This document shows positions 1 through 9,912 of a stretch of 64,000 bases of DNA, in pieces. The stretch spans positions 186,001 to 250,000 of the forward strand of contig NZ_LACH01000017.1 of assembly GCF_000968015.1 (NCBI RefSeq). The letters are read 5' to 3'. The notes under the pieces were generated by a model, which was not told the DNA's origin, ran no database searches, and worked only from the letters and a program-made list of their open reading frames with translations. How positions within the stretch are numbered: position 1 is the first letter of the stretch; each line of letters opens with the position of its first letter. This DNA comes from Pseudomonas fluorescens. Its GTDB lineage: Bacteria; Pseudomonadota; Gammaproteobacteria; Pseudomonadales; Pseudomonadaceae. The position numbers and the translations under genes were made by a program.

Positions 1-329
1 CCGTGGGTGACGAGTTTTTCTTCTATCACTCCAGCTGCCCCGAACCGGGGATCGCCGGGATCGGAAAGATTGTCGAAGCCGCATATCCGGACCCGACGGC
101 GCTGGAGCCGGAGAGTCATTACTACGATCCGAAAGCCACGGCAGAGAAAAACGCCTGGAGCGCGATCGATGTCGCGCATGTCGAGACGTTTCCCAAGGTG
201 CTTAAGCTGGATTACCTGAAACAGCAGGCGGCGCTGGCCGAGATGCCGCTGGTGCAGAAAGGCTCGCGACTGTCGGTGATGCCGGTGACGGCCGAGCAAT
301 GGGCAGCGGTGATTGCATTAAGGCCTTGA
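1..329 (+). CDS. EVE-domain protein, C-terminal part (5' end outside the window)
   Basis: About 108 residues are visible in a frame beginning at base 3. They run from a VGDEFFFYHSS stretch to an SVMPVTAEQWAAV ending, the conserved second half of EVE-domain proteins (thymocyte nuclear protein 1 relatives). The full family is about 150 residues, so roughly 40 are missing upstream. The GTG at base 3 is most likely an internal valine and not the start. EVE domains are PUA-like folds that bind modified bases in nucleic acids; the bacterial role is unsettled. It ends just before a REPIN. Confidence 0.85.
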   Translation, partial: VGDEFFFYHSSCPEPGIAGIGKIVEAAYPDPTALEPESHYYDPKATAEKNAWSAIDVAHVETFPKVLKLDYLKQQAALAEMPLVQKGSRLSVMPVTAEQWAAVIALRP

Positions 330-352
330 TTGATAATTGCCTGACAAAATGC

Positions 353-430
353 CATCGCGAGCAGGCTCACTCCCACACGGGGATCTTCGGTGAACGCAGA
401 TCCATTGTGGGAGCGAGCTTGCTCGCGATG
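353..430. repeat. REPIN (two inverted REP elements)
   Basis: Two REP copies face each other: catcgcgagcaggctcactc at the left and its near-complement ending gcttgctcgcgatg at the right, with about 30 bases between. This is the commonest repeat class in the window, with relatives near 14.2, 16.0, 25.7, 39.2, 50.2 and 53.8 kb. It lies between convergent genes. Such elements are non-autonomous and are mobilised by RAYT transposases; none is encoded here. Confidence 0.85.
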
Positions 431-454
431 AGGCCGGCTCAGACAACAAAAGTC

Positions 455-862
455 TTACTGGATGATCAGGTTGTTGAACAACAAATCCTCAACCACCGGG
501 TTGCCGGTTTCGTCGTTCATGATTTGCTGGGTCTGCTTCAGGGCTTCCTGACGCAGCTTTTCCTTGGCCTCGACGTTGTTCATCGCTTCAGTGGTCTGCT
601 GGGCAAACAACGCCACCAGTTGATTACGAATCAACGGCTCATTGGCTTTCACCAGTTTGGTCGCCTCATCACCGGTCACTCGCAATGCCACATCGGCCTT
701 GTAGACCTTGAGCTTCGGCGTCCCGTCCAGCCCGTAGTTGCCCACGAACGGCGGGCTCAGGGTGATGTAATTGACCTTCGGAGCTGCACCTTCTTTGGCT
801 TCTTCGGCCATCGCCGCCACAGGCAGAGACAGGGCCAGCAACAACATGATCCACGCTTTCAC
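455..862 (-). CDS. FliL-like secreted protein
   Basis: The product is 135 residues. The GTG start is chosen because AAGGAGCG lies five to six bases before it and it leads directly into a signal peptide (VKAWIMLLLALSLPVAAMA, cleavage before EE). An upstream in-frame ATG at 973 has no such context. The mature part, with VNYITLSPPFVGNY and a later alternation of strands and a charged helix, resembles the periplasmic domain of FliL, which associates with the flagellar stator. This copy has a cleavable signal instead of the usual anchor and is not among flagellar genes. It may be a FliL paralogue with another role. Confidence 0.75.
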   Translation of the reverse strand: MKAWIMLLLALSLPVAAMAEEAKEGAAPKVNYITLSPPFVGNYGLDGTPKLKVYKADVALRVTGDEATKLVKANEPLIRNQLVALFAQQTTEAMNNVEAKEKLRQEALKQTQQIMNDETGNPVVEDLLFNNLIIQ

Positions 863-1012
863 AATTCGCTCCTTATCCGGTTTGCGGCCTAGCATAACGA
901 CCCGCCGCTCAAGCACAAGCTTATGGCTGACTATCAGGGCCGGGCATGCTCGTTGACCCATCGACTCACACACCTACACTTATCGGCCATCACTCCCAAA
1001 GGAATAGCCCTG

Positions 1013-1990
1013 ATGAAAGCCGTGCTGTGCAAAGCCTTCGGCCCTGCCGAATCGCTGGTGCTGGAAGACGTCGCCAGTCCTGTCGCGAAGAAGAATGAAA
1101 TCCTGCTGGACGTGCACGCCGCCGGGGTGAATTTCCCGGACACGCTGATCATCGAGGGCAAATATCAGTTCAAGCCGCCCTTCCCGTTTTCCCCGGGCGG
1201 CGAAGCGGCTGGCGTGGTCAGCGAAGTAGGCGAAAAGGTCAGCCACCTCAAGGTCGGCGATCGGGTCATGGCACTGACCGGTTGGGGCAGTTTCGCCGAA
1301 CAGGTCGCGGTGCCGGGCTACAACGTGCTGCCCATCCCGCCATCGATGGACTTCAACACCGCCGCCGCCTTCAGCATGACTTACGGCACTTCGATGCACG
1401 CGCTCAAGCAACGGGGCAACCTGCAACCGGGTGAAACCTTGCTGGTACTCGGCGCTTCCGGCGGTGTCGGTCTGGCCGCCGTGGAAATCGGCAAAGCCAT
1501 GGGCGCCCGCGTGATCGCCGCCGCCAGCAGCGCCGAAAAACTCGCGGTGGCCAAAGCTGCCGGCGCCGATGAGCTGATCAACTACAGCGAAACCAGCCTC
1601 AAGGACGAAATCAAGCGCCTGACCGACGGCCAGGGCGCCGACGTGATCTACGATCCGGTGGGTGGCGACCTGTTCGACCAAGCCATCCGCGCTATCGCAT
1701 GGAACGGCCGTCTGCTGGTGGTGGGTTTCGCCAGCGGTCGCATTCCGGAATTGCCGGTCAATCTTGCGCTACTCAAAGGTGCAGCGGTGCTGGGTGTGTT
1801 CTGGGGCTCGTTCGCCCAGCGCCAGCCTCAAGACAACGCAGCAAACTTCCAGCAATTGTTTGGCTGGTTTGCCGAGGGCAAGTTGAAGCCGTTGGTGTCG
1901 CAGGTATATCCACTGAGCAATGCGGCGCAGGCGATCAATGATCTTGGCCAGCGCAAAGCGGTTGGGAAAGTGGTGGTTCAGGTTCGCTGA
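1013..1990 (+). CDS. NADPH:quinone oxidoreductase family protein (MDR superfamily)
   Basis: A 325-residue zinc-independent medium-chain dehydrogenase/reductase. The N-terminal GroES-like domain (residues 1-125) contains VNFPDTLIIEGKYQ and PFSPGGEAAGVV. The Rossmann domain has the nucleotide-binding run GASGGVGLAAVEIGKAMGA near residue 145. Zinc-ligand cysteines of alcohol dehydrogenases are absent, fitting the quinone oxidoreductase branch. The ATG is chosen for the AAAGGAA ribosome site eight bases before it. Likely cytoplasmic, reducing quinones or enals with NADPH; the physiological substrate is unknown. A strong terminator follows, so it is monocistronic. Confidence 0.88.
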   Translation: MKAVLCKAFGPAESLVLEDVASPVAKKNEILLDVHAAGVNFPDTLIIEGKYQFKPPFPFSPGGEAAGVVSEVGEKVSHLKVGDRVMALTGWGSFAEQVAVPGYNVLPIPPSMDFNTAAAFSMTYGTSMHALKQRGNLQPGETLLVLGASGGVGLAAVEIGKAMGARVIAAASSAEKLAVAKAAGADELINYSETSLKDEIKRLTDGQGADVIYDPVGGDLFDQAIRAIAWNGRLLVVGFASGRIPELPVNLALLKGAAVLGVFWGSFAQRQPQDNAANFQQLFGWFAEGKLKPLVSQVYPLSNAAQAINDLGQRKAVGKVVVQVR

Positions 1991-1994
1991 GCCC

Positions 1995-2042
1995 AAAAAA
2001 GCGGTCTGGACTTCAAATGAAGTTGTTCAGACCGCTTTTTAT
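1995..2042 (+). terminator. Rho-independent terminator
   Basis: The stem AAAAAGCGGTCTG pairs with CAGACCGCTTTTT across a roughly 20-base loop that itself holds a short cttcaa/tgaag pairing. It ends in a T run, five bases past the oxidoreductase stop. The A-tract makes it usable from the opposite strand for the convergent TonB-like gene. Confidence 0.85.
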
Positions 2043-2051
2043 TGTCCGGGA

Positions 2052-2666
2052 CTAAAGCAACTTCCGAATTTCCTCTGGCAGCAAACTCATGTATTTGCGA
2101 ACCGGACTGGCCCGGCAGTCTCTGACGATTTTCGGTACCCGCTTATTCAGTTTGGCAATCAAAGCCAGACGCTGCTCATTCTGCAACTGTGTCGTATAAA
2201 TTACGTTCGACAGGTAGGCGCGAGTGTAATCAAACACTTTTGAATCAACCCACGCGTACTCCGGAAAATCGACCAATGCCTCATTGAGGTCACGACATCT
2301 CAACTGTTTGAGCCAATGGTTAGTGTGAATGGGCGTATCCAGATCCAGTCTAAAAACCATCGGCGCAATCACTTCCTGCTCGGCGGGTTTGCCACCTTCT
2401 ACCGTCCATGGTTTAAAGCGCCACTGCGCTATCGCCTTCCGGGTCGCGTCGGCCAGATCAGGATGATCGCTTTGCAGAATGCTCACTTTGCTGACTGACC
2501 CATCGGCATTGGCAGTGAACCTGACCCGAACTTCACCCGTTATGCCTGCCCTGAAAAGCGCCCTTGGGTAAATCGGCTTGGGATTGTTTTCCGGAATCAG
2601 AAACACTTCCTCGGCCCAAACACTGGCCGACACAACCAACAAAAGCACACACGCAAACCACCGCAT
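2052..2666 (-). CDS. TonB C-terminal-domain protein, orphan and secreted
   Basis: A 204-residue protein starting at an ATG preceded by GGAGGAG. An upstream ATG seven codons earlier lacks spacing. Residues 1-18 (MRWFACVLLLVVSASVWA) form a cleavable-looking signal peptide. Residues 25-105 match the TonB C-terminal fold: KPIYPRALFRAGITGEV, then ANADGSVSKVSILQSDHPDL and AIAQWRFKPW. The usual N-terminal anchor helix and Pro-rich spacer are missing, and there is an extra C-terminal tail of about 90 residues with two cysteines. No exbB or exbD is adjacent, so it may not energise transport but act as a periplasmic binding domain. Confidence 0.8.
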   Translation of the reverse strand: MRWFACVLLLVVSASVWAEEVFLIPENNPKPIYPRALFRAGITGEVRVRFTANADGSVSKVSILQSDHPDLADATRKAIAQWRFKPWTVEGGKPAEQEVIAPMVFRLDLDTPIHTNHWLKQLRCRDLNEALVDFPEYAWVDSKVFDYTRAYLSNVIYTTQLQNEQRLALIAKLNKRVPKIVRDCRASPVRKYMSLLPEEIRKLL

Positions 2667-2869
2667 AACTCCTCCCCCCCTTCGCAACTGAAATGCCAGA
2701 GCTGGCAGCTGCGCAAAGGTTAAGGCTCGACGACAGGGAACTGAACGTCACGACTTCCCATTCAATCGAAGGACCTTTCCCAAAGCCTTGTCCTACGCTG
2801 GACCGAAATGCGGCATGTAGACCTGCAAGTAACGTTTCCCACAACGCCCTGCATTTATACCTGAGCGAC

Positions 2870-2887
2870 ATGTTCATAAAAGAACAT
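2870..2887. promoter_or_regulatory. Putative GlpR operator 1 upstream of glpT
   Basis: ATGTTCATAAAAGAACAT is a palindrome with perfect six-base arms. It follows the outline of the known GlpR consensus (WATKYTCGWTAWCGAMCATW), 110 bases before the glpT start. GlpR is the glycerol-3-phosphate-responsive repressor of glp genes; its own gene is not in the window. Confidence 0.6.
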
Positions 2888-2931
2888 TCAATCTTCAGCG
2901 TTTCCGCTATTTGGCCGATGCGAACCGGTGC

Positions 2932-2951
2932 TATTTTCGGTAACGAAACTG
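2932..2951. promoter_or_regulatory. Putative GlpR operator 2 upstream of glpT
   Basis: TATTTTCGGTAACGAAACTG contains the palindromic core TTTCG-N4-CGAAA and agrees with about 16 of 20 positions of the GlpR consensus. It lies 45 bases before the glpT start, where it would overlap the promoter or leader. Together with the upstream palindrome it gives two sites about 60 bases apart, which would suit cooperative repression. Confidence 0.65.
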
Positions 2952-2996
2952 TAACATTCGCATCCGCAGTCAAAACAAGAAATCTGGAGCTCTTGA

Positions 2997-4346
2997 ATGT
3001 TTGCTTTCTTTCGTCCTGCCGCACATCAGGCTCCATTGCCTGAAGAAAAAATAGACAACACCTACCGACGCCTTCGCTGGCAGATCTTCGCCGGGATTTT
3101 CATTGGCTACGCGGGTTACTACCTGCTACGCAAGAACTTCACCCTGGCGTTCCCGGATCTGATCGCCCAAGGCTATACAAAAGGCCAACTGGGCGTGGCG
3201 ATGTCGGCGATTGCAATCGCCTACGGCCTTTCCAAGTTTTTGATGGGCATCGTGTCTGACCGCTCCAATCCGCGCTACTTCCTGCCTTTTGGCCTGGTGG
3301 TATCTGCCGGGGTGATGTTCGTTTTCGGTTTCGCACCATGGGCGACGTCCAGCGTGACCATGATGTTCATCCTGTTGTTCATCAACGGCTGGGCGCAAGG
3401 CATGGGCTGGCCGCCGAGCGGGCGGACCATGGTGCACTGGTGGTCGCAGAAAGAACGCGGCGGCGTGGTGTCGGTCTGGAACACCGCGCATAACGTTGGC
3501 GGTGGCTTGATTGGCCCATTGGCCATTCTCGGTATGGGCTGGTTCAACGACTGGCACAGCAAGTTCTATGTACCGGCCGCCGTGGCGCTGCTGGTCGCCG
3601 TGTTTGCATTCATTGTGATGCGCGACACGCCGCAATCGACCGGCCTGCCACCGATCGAGAAGTACAAGAACGATTACCCCGAAGGCTACGACGCCAGCCA
3701 CGAAGAAGAATTCAGCGCCAAGGACATCTTCGTCAAATACGTGCTGCGCAACAAAATGCTCTGGTATATCGCCCTGGCCAACGTCTTCGTCTACCTGCTG
3801 CGCTACGGCATCCTGGACTGGGCGCCGACTTACCTCAAAGAGGTCAAGCACTTCGACTTCGACAAGACCTCGTGGGCTTACTTCCTGTACGAGTGGGCAG
3901 GTATACCCGGTACGCTGCTGTGCGGCTGGATGTCGGATAAGATCTTCCGCGGCAACCGTGGCCTGACCGGCATGGTGTTCATGGCGTTGGTGACCGTTGC
4001 GACGATCGTGTATTGGCTGAATCCGCCGGGCAACCCGATGATCGACATGATCTCGCTGTTCGCGATCGGCTTTCTGATCTACGGCCCGGTAATGCTGGTC
4101 GGTTTGCAAGCGCTGGAACTGGTGCCGAAGAAGGCTGCCGGTACGGCGGCGGGCTTTACCGGTCTGTTCGGTTACTTGGGTGGTTCAGTCGCGGCCAGTG
4201 CCCTGATGGGTTACACCGTGGACTATTTCGGTTGGGATGGCGGCTTCATCCTGCTGGTCGTCGCCTGCCTGCTGGCGATGGCGTTCCTGGCACCCACGTT
4301 GGGTCACAAGAACGTCGCCAGTCAGAGCCGCGAAGCAATCGCCTGA
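2997..4346 (+). CDS. glpT: Glycerol-3-phosphate:phosphate antiporter GlpT (MFS)
   Basis: At 449 residues it matches the family length (about 450). It begins [20 protein letters not shown] and continues [13 protein letters not shown] (TM1), [19 protein letters not shown] (the MFS loop 2-3 signature) and [15 protein letters not shown]. Twelve membrane segments split around a hydrophilic central loop near residues 215-245 ([14 protein letters not shown]...). It imports sn-glycerol-3-phosphate in exchange for inorganic phosphate across the inner membrane, and in relatives also takes up fosfomycin. Two GlpR-like operators precede it. Its last 25 bases overlap the convergent chaC-like gene. Confidence 0.93.
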   Translation: MFAFFRPAAHQAPLPEEKIDNTYRRLRWQIFAGIFIGYAGYYLLRKNFTLAFPDLIAQGYTKGQLGVAMSAIAIAYGLSKFLMGIVSDRSNPRYFLPFGLVVSAGVMFVFGFAPWATSSVTMMFILLFINGWAQGMGWPPSGRTMVHWWSQKERGGVVSVWNTAHNVGGGLIGPLAILGMGWFNDWHSKFYVPAAVALLVAVFAFIVMRDTPQSTGLPPIEKYKNDYPEGYDASHEEEFSAKDIFVKYVLRNKMLWYIALANVFVYLLRYGILDWAPTYLKEVKHFDFDKTSWAYFLYEWAGIPGTLLCGWMSDKIFRGNRGLTGMVFMALVTVATIVYWLNPPGNPMIDMISLFAIGFLIYGPVMLVGLQALELVPKKAAGTAAGFTGLFGYLGGSVAASALMGYTVDYFGWDGGFILLVVACLLAMAFLAPTLGHKNVASQSREAIA

Positions 4347-4990
4347 TCAGCCTTTGATTTACAGCGCTTGAGCCGCGCCTCCAGATTCCGGTCTGGCATG
4401 GCGTGGCTACGCAGGGCGTGGGCGGTCTGCTCGACATAATCGCGAGTCGTGCCGTAACGCCCGCAAGCGTTTTCAAACACGTGGCTCAGCACGTGATCCG
4501 GCAAGTTGCCCGCATAGCTGGGCAGATGTCGTTCCAATACAAACCCCAACGCCTGCACCTGACTTCCGTCTTCAAGACGGCAGTTGAGCCAGTGTGGGCG
4601 ATAGGACGGGAATGGCATTTCGCGCTGCCAAAGTGCGTAAAGAGACGCTTCAAGTTGTTCTTCAGGCAAGCGATAGGCGAAGCCGCTGCAAGAACCACCA
4701 CGATCCAGGCCGAATACCAGCCCAGGCACTTCGGGCGTGCCGCGATGTTCGTGGGACCACAAATACAAACCGCGATGGTAACCATGCACACGACCGCGCA
4801 CTCGCTCAACCGCTGCGCATTCTGGACGCCAGATCAGCGAACCGTAAGCGAACAGCCACACCGGCCCGCCCTTGTGGCGCGCCATCGTCGACTGCATCGA
4901 GTTGAGCAATTGTTCGTGCGTGAGCTGCGGCCCCAGATCGAGCCGCGGAGGGTAAGCCAGATTCAAAAAAGAAGATTCAATGGCACTCAT
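4322..4990 (-). CDS. ChaC-like gamma-glutamylcyclotransferase
   Basis: The 222-residue product carries the cyclotransferase signature [14 protein letters not shown] near residue 45 and the following [17 protein letters not shown], then [18 protein letters not shown]. The ChaC group cleaves the gamma-glutamyl bond of glutathione to give 5-oxoproline and Cys-Gly in the cytoplasm. The start at MSAIESSF is preferred over one eight codons upstream because alignment to the family begins there; the ribosome site is weak for both. The upstream region is unusually AT-rich. Confidence 0.85.
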   Translation of the reverse strand: MSAIESSFLNLAYPPRLDLGPQLTHEQLLNSMQSTMARHKGGPVWLFAYGSLIWRPECAAVERVRGRVHGYHRGLYLWSHEHRGTPEVPGLVFGLDRGGSCSGFAYRLPEEQLEASLYALWQREMPFPSYRPHWLNCRLEDGSQVQALGFVLERHLPSYAGNLPDHVLSHVFENACGRYGTTRDYVEQTAHALRSHAMPDRNLEARLKRCKSKADQAIASRL

Positions 4991-5341
4991 GGCGATGAAA
5001 TTTCGGCCCTGCAATCATTACAAAATATAAGCAACATTCACGTTATAGAACATATAGCAGTAATACTAAAACGAAAAGTGCTAAGAGACGGTCGACCTTC
5101 CGGAGCAGCCATAAGCAATCAAATGCCGAAGCTGAAGGCCTGCCCATATACCCTAATATCATTTAGAAAAATTCTTAAATACCAGAATGAAATATACATA
5201 AGCATTAGCGCGTCTAGGATAATGCCCACTTAGGAGAAACTTCCTACACATCCTTCAGTTTTCCCGCCTGTCCGTTGCAGTATGTATTGCGTATAACGGC
5301 CACCCACAGGCGCAAGCCAAACTGCCTTACAGGCCTGAGCA
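4991..5341. other. AT-rich intergenic region
   Basis: No gene is supported in these 351 bases. From about 5015 to 5235 the composition is strikingly AT-rich for this genome (runs such as ttacaaaatataagcaac and atttagaaaaattcttaaat), which marks promoter DNA or foreign DNA. A palindrome TAGGAGAAACTTCCTA at 5231-5246 lies about 95 bases before the PagP-like gene and could be a regulator site. Open frames crossing the region have poor composition and no family resemblance. Confidence 0.6.
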
Positions 5342-5818
5342 ATGAAAAAAACATGGATTTACGGATTACTTCTGGTGCTTATGGCGCAGCAGTCGCGGGC
5401 AGAAGATCCCTCCGAGAAAGGCACGGGCTCCTGGTATTTGCAGACCAGCGTCTATACCAAACACTACTCCGACGACCCCGACCACAATAACAACCAGGAC
5501 CTCATCGGCCTTGAGCGTGAGCAAGCGTCCGGTTGGTTGTTTGGTGGCGCAACTTTTCGCAATTCGTTCAGCCAGCGTTCATATTATGCGTATGCGGGCA
5601 AACGCTACGAGAGCGCCGACTATCCCGTGTACGTCAAACTGAGTGGTGGTTTGCTACAAGGTTACACCGGCAAGTCTGAGGACAAGATTCCCCTGAATCA
5701 CTTCGGCGTCGCGCCGGTGATCATTCCTTCAATAGGCGCACACTACGGACCGTTGGCAGCCGAGCTGGTGTTTCTCGGCTTCAATGCCGCCATGGTGACG
5801 ACCGGGGTGCGCTTCTAG
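5342..5818 (+). CDS. PagP-like outer-membrane beta-barrel (probable lipid A acyltransferase family)
   Basis: A 158-residue protein with a signal peptide (MKKTWIYGLLLVLMAQQSRA) and a C-terminal Phe typical of outer-membrane barrels (VTTGVRF). The pattern GGATFRNSF, AGKRYE, GVAPVIIPSIGAHYGPLAAEL parallels E. coli PagP (YAMAFKDSW, AGYGWES, LPVLLPLASVGYGPVTF). By that alignment His41 and Ser75 match catalytic His33 and Ser77, while catalytic Asp76 is replaced by Asn74. PagP moves a palmitate from phospholipid to lipid A. Activity here is inferred only. Such genes next to glpT have sometimes been labelled as glycerol-3-phosphate transporters, which the small barrel does not support. Confidence 0.65.
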   Translation: MKKTWIYGLLLVLMAQQSRAEDPSEKGTGSWYLQTSVYTKHYSDDPDHNNNQDLIGLEREQASGWLFGGATFRNSFSQRSYYAYAGKRYESADYPVYVKLSGGLLQGYTGKSEDKIPLNHFGVAPVIIPSIGAHYGPLAAELVFLGFNAAMVTTGVRF

Positions 5819-5829
5819 AACGGTTCGCC

Positions 5830-6798
5830 CTACGATCGAGGCGCGTACGCAAATACATCCGCGCGCATTTGATGAGCGTCCATCCCGGCGTTGACCAAAG
5901 CATCCAGCGTGCCGTAGACCATGGCCGGAGAGCCGCTGGCGTAGACATGCAAGGCTTTCAGATCCGGGAAGTCCTCACACACCGCCTCATGCAGCATCCC
6001 GCAGCGCCCTTGCCAGCCGCATTGATCGCTGACGACTTTATGCAGGAATAGATTGGGCAGTTTCAGCCATTCATCCCAATGCTCGATGGCATAAAAATCT
6101 TCAGGACGACGCACGCCCCAATACAGATGCACCGGATGTTTGAAGCCCGTCGCACGGCAATGTTCGATCAGGCTATGGATCTGGCCCATGCCGGTGCCCG
6201 CGGCAATCAGTACCAGCGGACCGTCCGGCAGTTCCGCCAGATGGGTGTCGCCGAATGGCATTTCGATCCGCACCATCGGGTTGCGTTGCAATTGGTCGAT
6301 CAGGCTCAGCGCACTGCTTTCGCGCGCCAGCACATGGATTTCCAGATCACGCCCACCATGCGGTGCCGAGGCCAGGGAGAACGCGGATTTCTCGCCACTC
6401 TCGCGCTCGATCATCAAGTACTGACCGGCGTGATAACGCGGTGGCTTGCCGGCCGGTGCTCGCAGACGCACACGCCAGGTATCGCCGCCGACATCCCTGC
6501 ATTCAATGACCTGACACGACAAGCTGCGCACCGGCAATTCTCCCAGCGCGAGCACGCCATCCCACAGCACGATGCAGTCTTCAAGCGGCTCCGCTATGCA
6601 AGTGTAGAACTCGCCATGGTCACGCACACCGCCTTCGTGTTCGACCCGCCCTTCCACCAGCAGTGCGGCGCACACGTGGCAATTGCCGTTTCGACAGCTT
6701 TGCGGGCATTCATAGCCCAGACGCCGCGCGCCATCGAGAATCCGCTCGCCGGGCAGAATCTGTAGCACTGCTCCGGAGGGCTGCAAGGTTACACGCAT
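5830..6798 (-). CDS. 2Fe-2S ferredoxin / FAD-NAD(P)H reductase downstream of ubiD
   Basis: A 322-residue, three-domain oxidoreductase. Residues 1-90 are a plant-type ferredoxin with Cys35-x4-Cys40-x2-Cys43 and Cys67. Residues 95-190 are an FAD-binding barrel with YHAGQYLMIE and SAFSLASAP. Residues 195-320 are the NAD-binding domain with VLIAAGTGMGQIHSL and VYASGSPAMV. It resembles CDP-6-deoxy-glucoseen reductase. The start overlaps the ubiD stop (TGATG), implying coupled translation. In E. coli, ubiD is followed by the flavin reductase fre, so supply of reduced flavin for the prenyl-FMN cofactor of UbiD is a reasonable but unproven role. Confidence 0.87.
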   Translation of the reverse strand: MRVTLQPSGAVLQILPGERILDGARRLGYECPQSCRNGNCHVCAALLVEGRVEHEGGVRDHGEFYTCIAEPLEDCIVLWDGVLALGELPVRSLSCQVIECRDVGGDTWRVRLRAPAGKPPRYHAGQYLMIERESGEKSAFSLASAPHGGRDLEIHVLARESSALSLIDQLQRNPMVRIEMPFGDTHLAELPDGPLVLIAAGTGMGQIHSLIEHCRATGFKHPVHLYWGVRRPEDFYAIEHWDEWLKLPNLFLHKVVSDQCGWQGRCGMLHEAVCEDFPDLKALHVYASGSPAMVYGTLDALVNAGMDAHQMRADVFAYAPRS

Positions 6799-8264
6799 CA
6801 ATCTATTCCTAACTGATTCCAGATGGCATCGATCCGCTGGGTAACGGCTTCGTCCTTGACGATCACCCGGCCCCACTCGCGAGTGGTTTCGCCCGGCCAT
6901 TTATGCGTGGCATCGAGCCCCATCTTCGAACCCAGGCCGGAAACCGGCGAGGCGAAGTCCAGGTAGTCGATCGGCGTGTTGTCGATCATCACCGTGTCGC
7001 GCTTGGGGTCCATGCGCGTGGTGATGGCCCAGATCACGTCGTTCCAGTCGCGTGCGTTGATGTCGTCATCAGTGACGATAACGAACTTGGTGTACATGAA
7101 CTGTCGCAAAAACGACCAGACACCGAGCATTACCCGCTTGGCATGGCCGGGATACGACTTCTTCATGGTCACGATGGCCATGCGGTACGAGCAGCCTTCG
7201 GGCGGCAGGTAGAAGTCGGTGATCTCGGGGAACTGCTTCTGCAGGATCGGCACGAACACTTCGTTCAGCGCCACGCCGAGAATCGCCGGCTCATCCGGCG
7301 GACGGCCGGTGTAGGTGCTGTGGTAGATCGGTTTGATCCGGTGGGTGATGCGCTCGACGGTGAACACCGGGAAGCTGTCGACTTCGTTGTAGTAACCGGT
7401 GTGGTCGCCGTACGGGCCTTCATCGGCCATTTCGCCCGGATGGATCACACCTTCAAGGATGATCTCGGCGGTCGCCGGGACCTGCAGGTCGTTGCCACGG
7501 CACTTTACCAGCTCGGTGCGGTTGCCGCGCAGCAGGCCGGCGAAAGCGTATTCGGAGAGGCTGTCCGGCACAGGAGTCACCGCGCCGAGAATGGTCGCCG
7601 GGTCAGCACCCAGCGCCACGGACACCGGGAACGGCTGGCCAGGATGCTTCTCGCACCACTCGCGGTAATCCAGCGCGCCGCCACGGTGGCTCAGCCAGCG
7701 CATGATGACCTTGTTGCGGCCAATCACTTGCTGCCGGTAAATGCCGAGGTTCTGGCGATCCTTGTTCGGACCTTTGGTGACGGTCAGCCCCCAGGTGATC
7801 AGCGGGCCGACGTCGCCCGGCCAGCAGGTCTGCACCGGCAGCATCGCGAGGTCGACGTCGTCGCCTTCGATGACCACTTCCTGACACACCGCGTCTTTGA
7901 CGACTTTCGGTGCCATGGCGATGATCTTGCGGAAGATCGGCAGCTTGGACCACGCATCTTTCAAGCCTTTGGGCGGCTCGGGTTCCTTGAGGAACGCCAG
8001 CAGCTTGCCGATCTCGCGCAATTCGCTGACCGCTTCTGCGCCCATGCCCAGCGCCACGCGTTCAGGGGTGCCGAACAGATTGCCGAGCACCGGGATGTCA
8101 TAACCCGTAGGGTTTTCGAAAAGCAGGGCCGGACCTTTGGCACGCAGGGTGCGGTCGCAGACCTCGGTCATTTCGAGCACTGGGGACACCGGAACCTGGA
8201 TGCGCTTGAGTTCGCCGCGCTTTTCCAGACCGCTGATAAAGTCGCGCAAGTCGCGATACTGCAT
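6798..8264 (-). CDS. ubiD: 4-hydroxy-3-polyprenylbenzoate decarboxylase UbiD
   Basis: A 488-residue protein, the size of gamma-proteobacterial UbiD. It starts [19 protein letters not shown] and contains the conserved [31 protein letters not shown] and [12 protein letters not shown] stretches. It removes the carboxyl group from 3-polyprenyl-4-hydroxybenzoate in ubiquinone synthesis, using prenylated FMN and a divalent metal. The gene is first of a two-gene unit with the reductase, joined by a one-base TGATG overlap. Confidence 0.95.
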   Translation of the reverse strand: MQYRDLRDFISGLEKRGELKRIQVPVSPVLEMTEVCDRTLRAKGPALLFENPTGYDIPVLGNLFGTPERVALGMGAEAVSELREIGKLLAFLKEPEPPKGLKDAWSKLPIFRKIIAMAPKVVKDAVCQEVVIEGDDVDLAMLPVQTCWPGDVGPLITWGLTVTKGPNKDRQNLGIYRQQVIGRNKVIMRWLSHRGGALDYREWCEKHPGQPFPVSVALGADPATILGAVTPVPDSLSEYAFAGLLRGNRTELVKCRGNDLQVPATAEIILEGVIHPGEMADEGPYGDHTGYYNEVDSFPVFTVERITHRIKPIYHSTYTGRPPDEPAILGVALNEVFVPILQKQFPEITDFYLPPEGCSYRMAIVTMKKSYPGHAKRVMLGVWSFLRQFMYTKFVIVTDDDINARDWNDVIWAITTRMDPKRDTVMIDNTPIDYLDFASPVSGLGSKMGLDATHKWPGETTREWGRVIVKDEAVTQRIDAIWNQLGID

Positions 8265-8365
8265 GCGTGAGCCTCGTGTTGGCCGTGCCGTTCGGGGGTG
8301 GCAGTTTAGCGCCGAACCCCTCTATTCAGAACCACGAACTGGCAATTGATCAAAAATCAGATAGC

Positions 8366-8390
8366 AAAAAGCCGGGTTTCCCCGGCTTCT
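8366..8390 (-). terminator. Rho-independent terminator of rho
   Basis: Read on the minus strand, AGCCGGGGAAACCCGGCTTTTT forms a GCCGGG/CCCGGC stem followed by a T tract, 15 bases beyond the rho stop. Confidence 0.85.
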
Positions 8391-8404
8391 GCTGGTCTAT
8401 CGAC

Positions 8405-9664
<1,260 letters not shown>

Positions 9665-9862
9665 ATAGGAATGACGTAATCATTTATGGAGGGGGGGAAA
9701 TTAAGCTTTTGGCTTAATGAGGCCGCGCCGCAGAGAAGGCGACAGGATCGCGTACTTATTCGAAAAGGAGTGCGTCGGCGACGGCTAGCAGGGGGCAGTG
9801 GAGAAACCAGTGCGGGGCCGAATGTACCACCTGAGTTTCGGAGCGTCTAGCCCTCAATAACG

Positions 9863-9892
9863 AAAAGGCCCCGCAATGTGCGGGGCCTTTTT
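9863..9892 (-). terminator. Rho-independent terminator of trxA
   Basis: AAAAGGCCCCGCA and TGCGGGGCCTTTTT form a near-perfect stem with a two-base loop. It is 20 bases past the trxA stop and before the rho leader, so trxA and rho are separately transcribed at least in part. Confidence 0.9.
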
Positions 9893-9912
9893 GATGACGC
9901 TTTAAACGACGC

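Noticed and set aside
5342..5818. Reading the small barrel gene as a glycerol-3-phosphate transporter because it is near glpT
   Set aside because: A 158-residue secreted barrel with PagP-like motifs cannot be an MFS transporter.
6903..8270. A 455-codon plus-strand frame opposite ubiD
   Set aside because: Rich in His, Arg and Val as expected for an antisense frame in GC-rich DNA; ubiD on the other strand is unmistakable.
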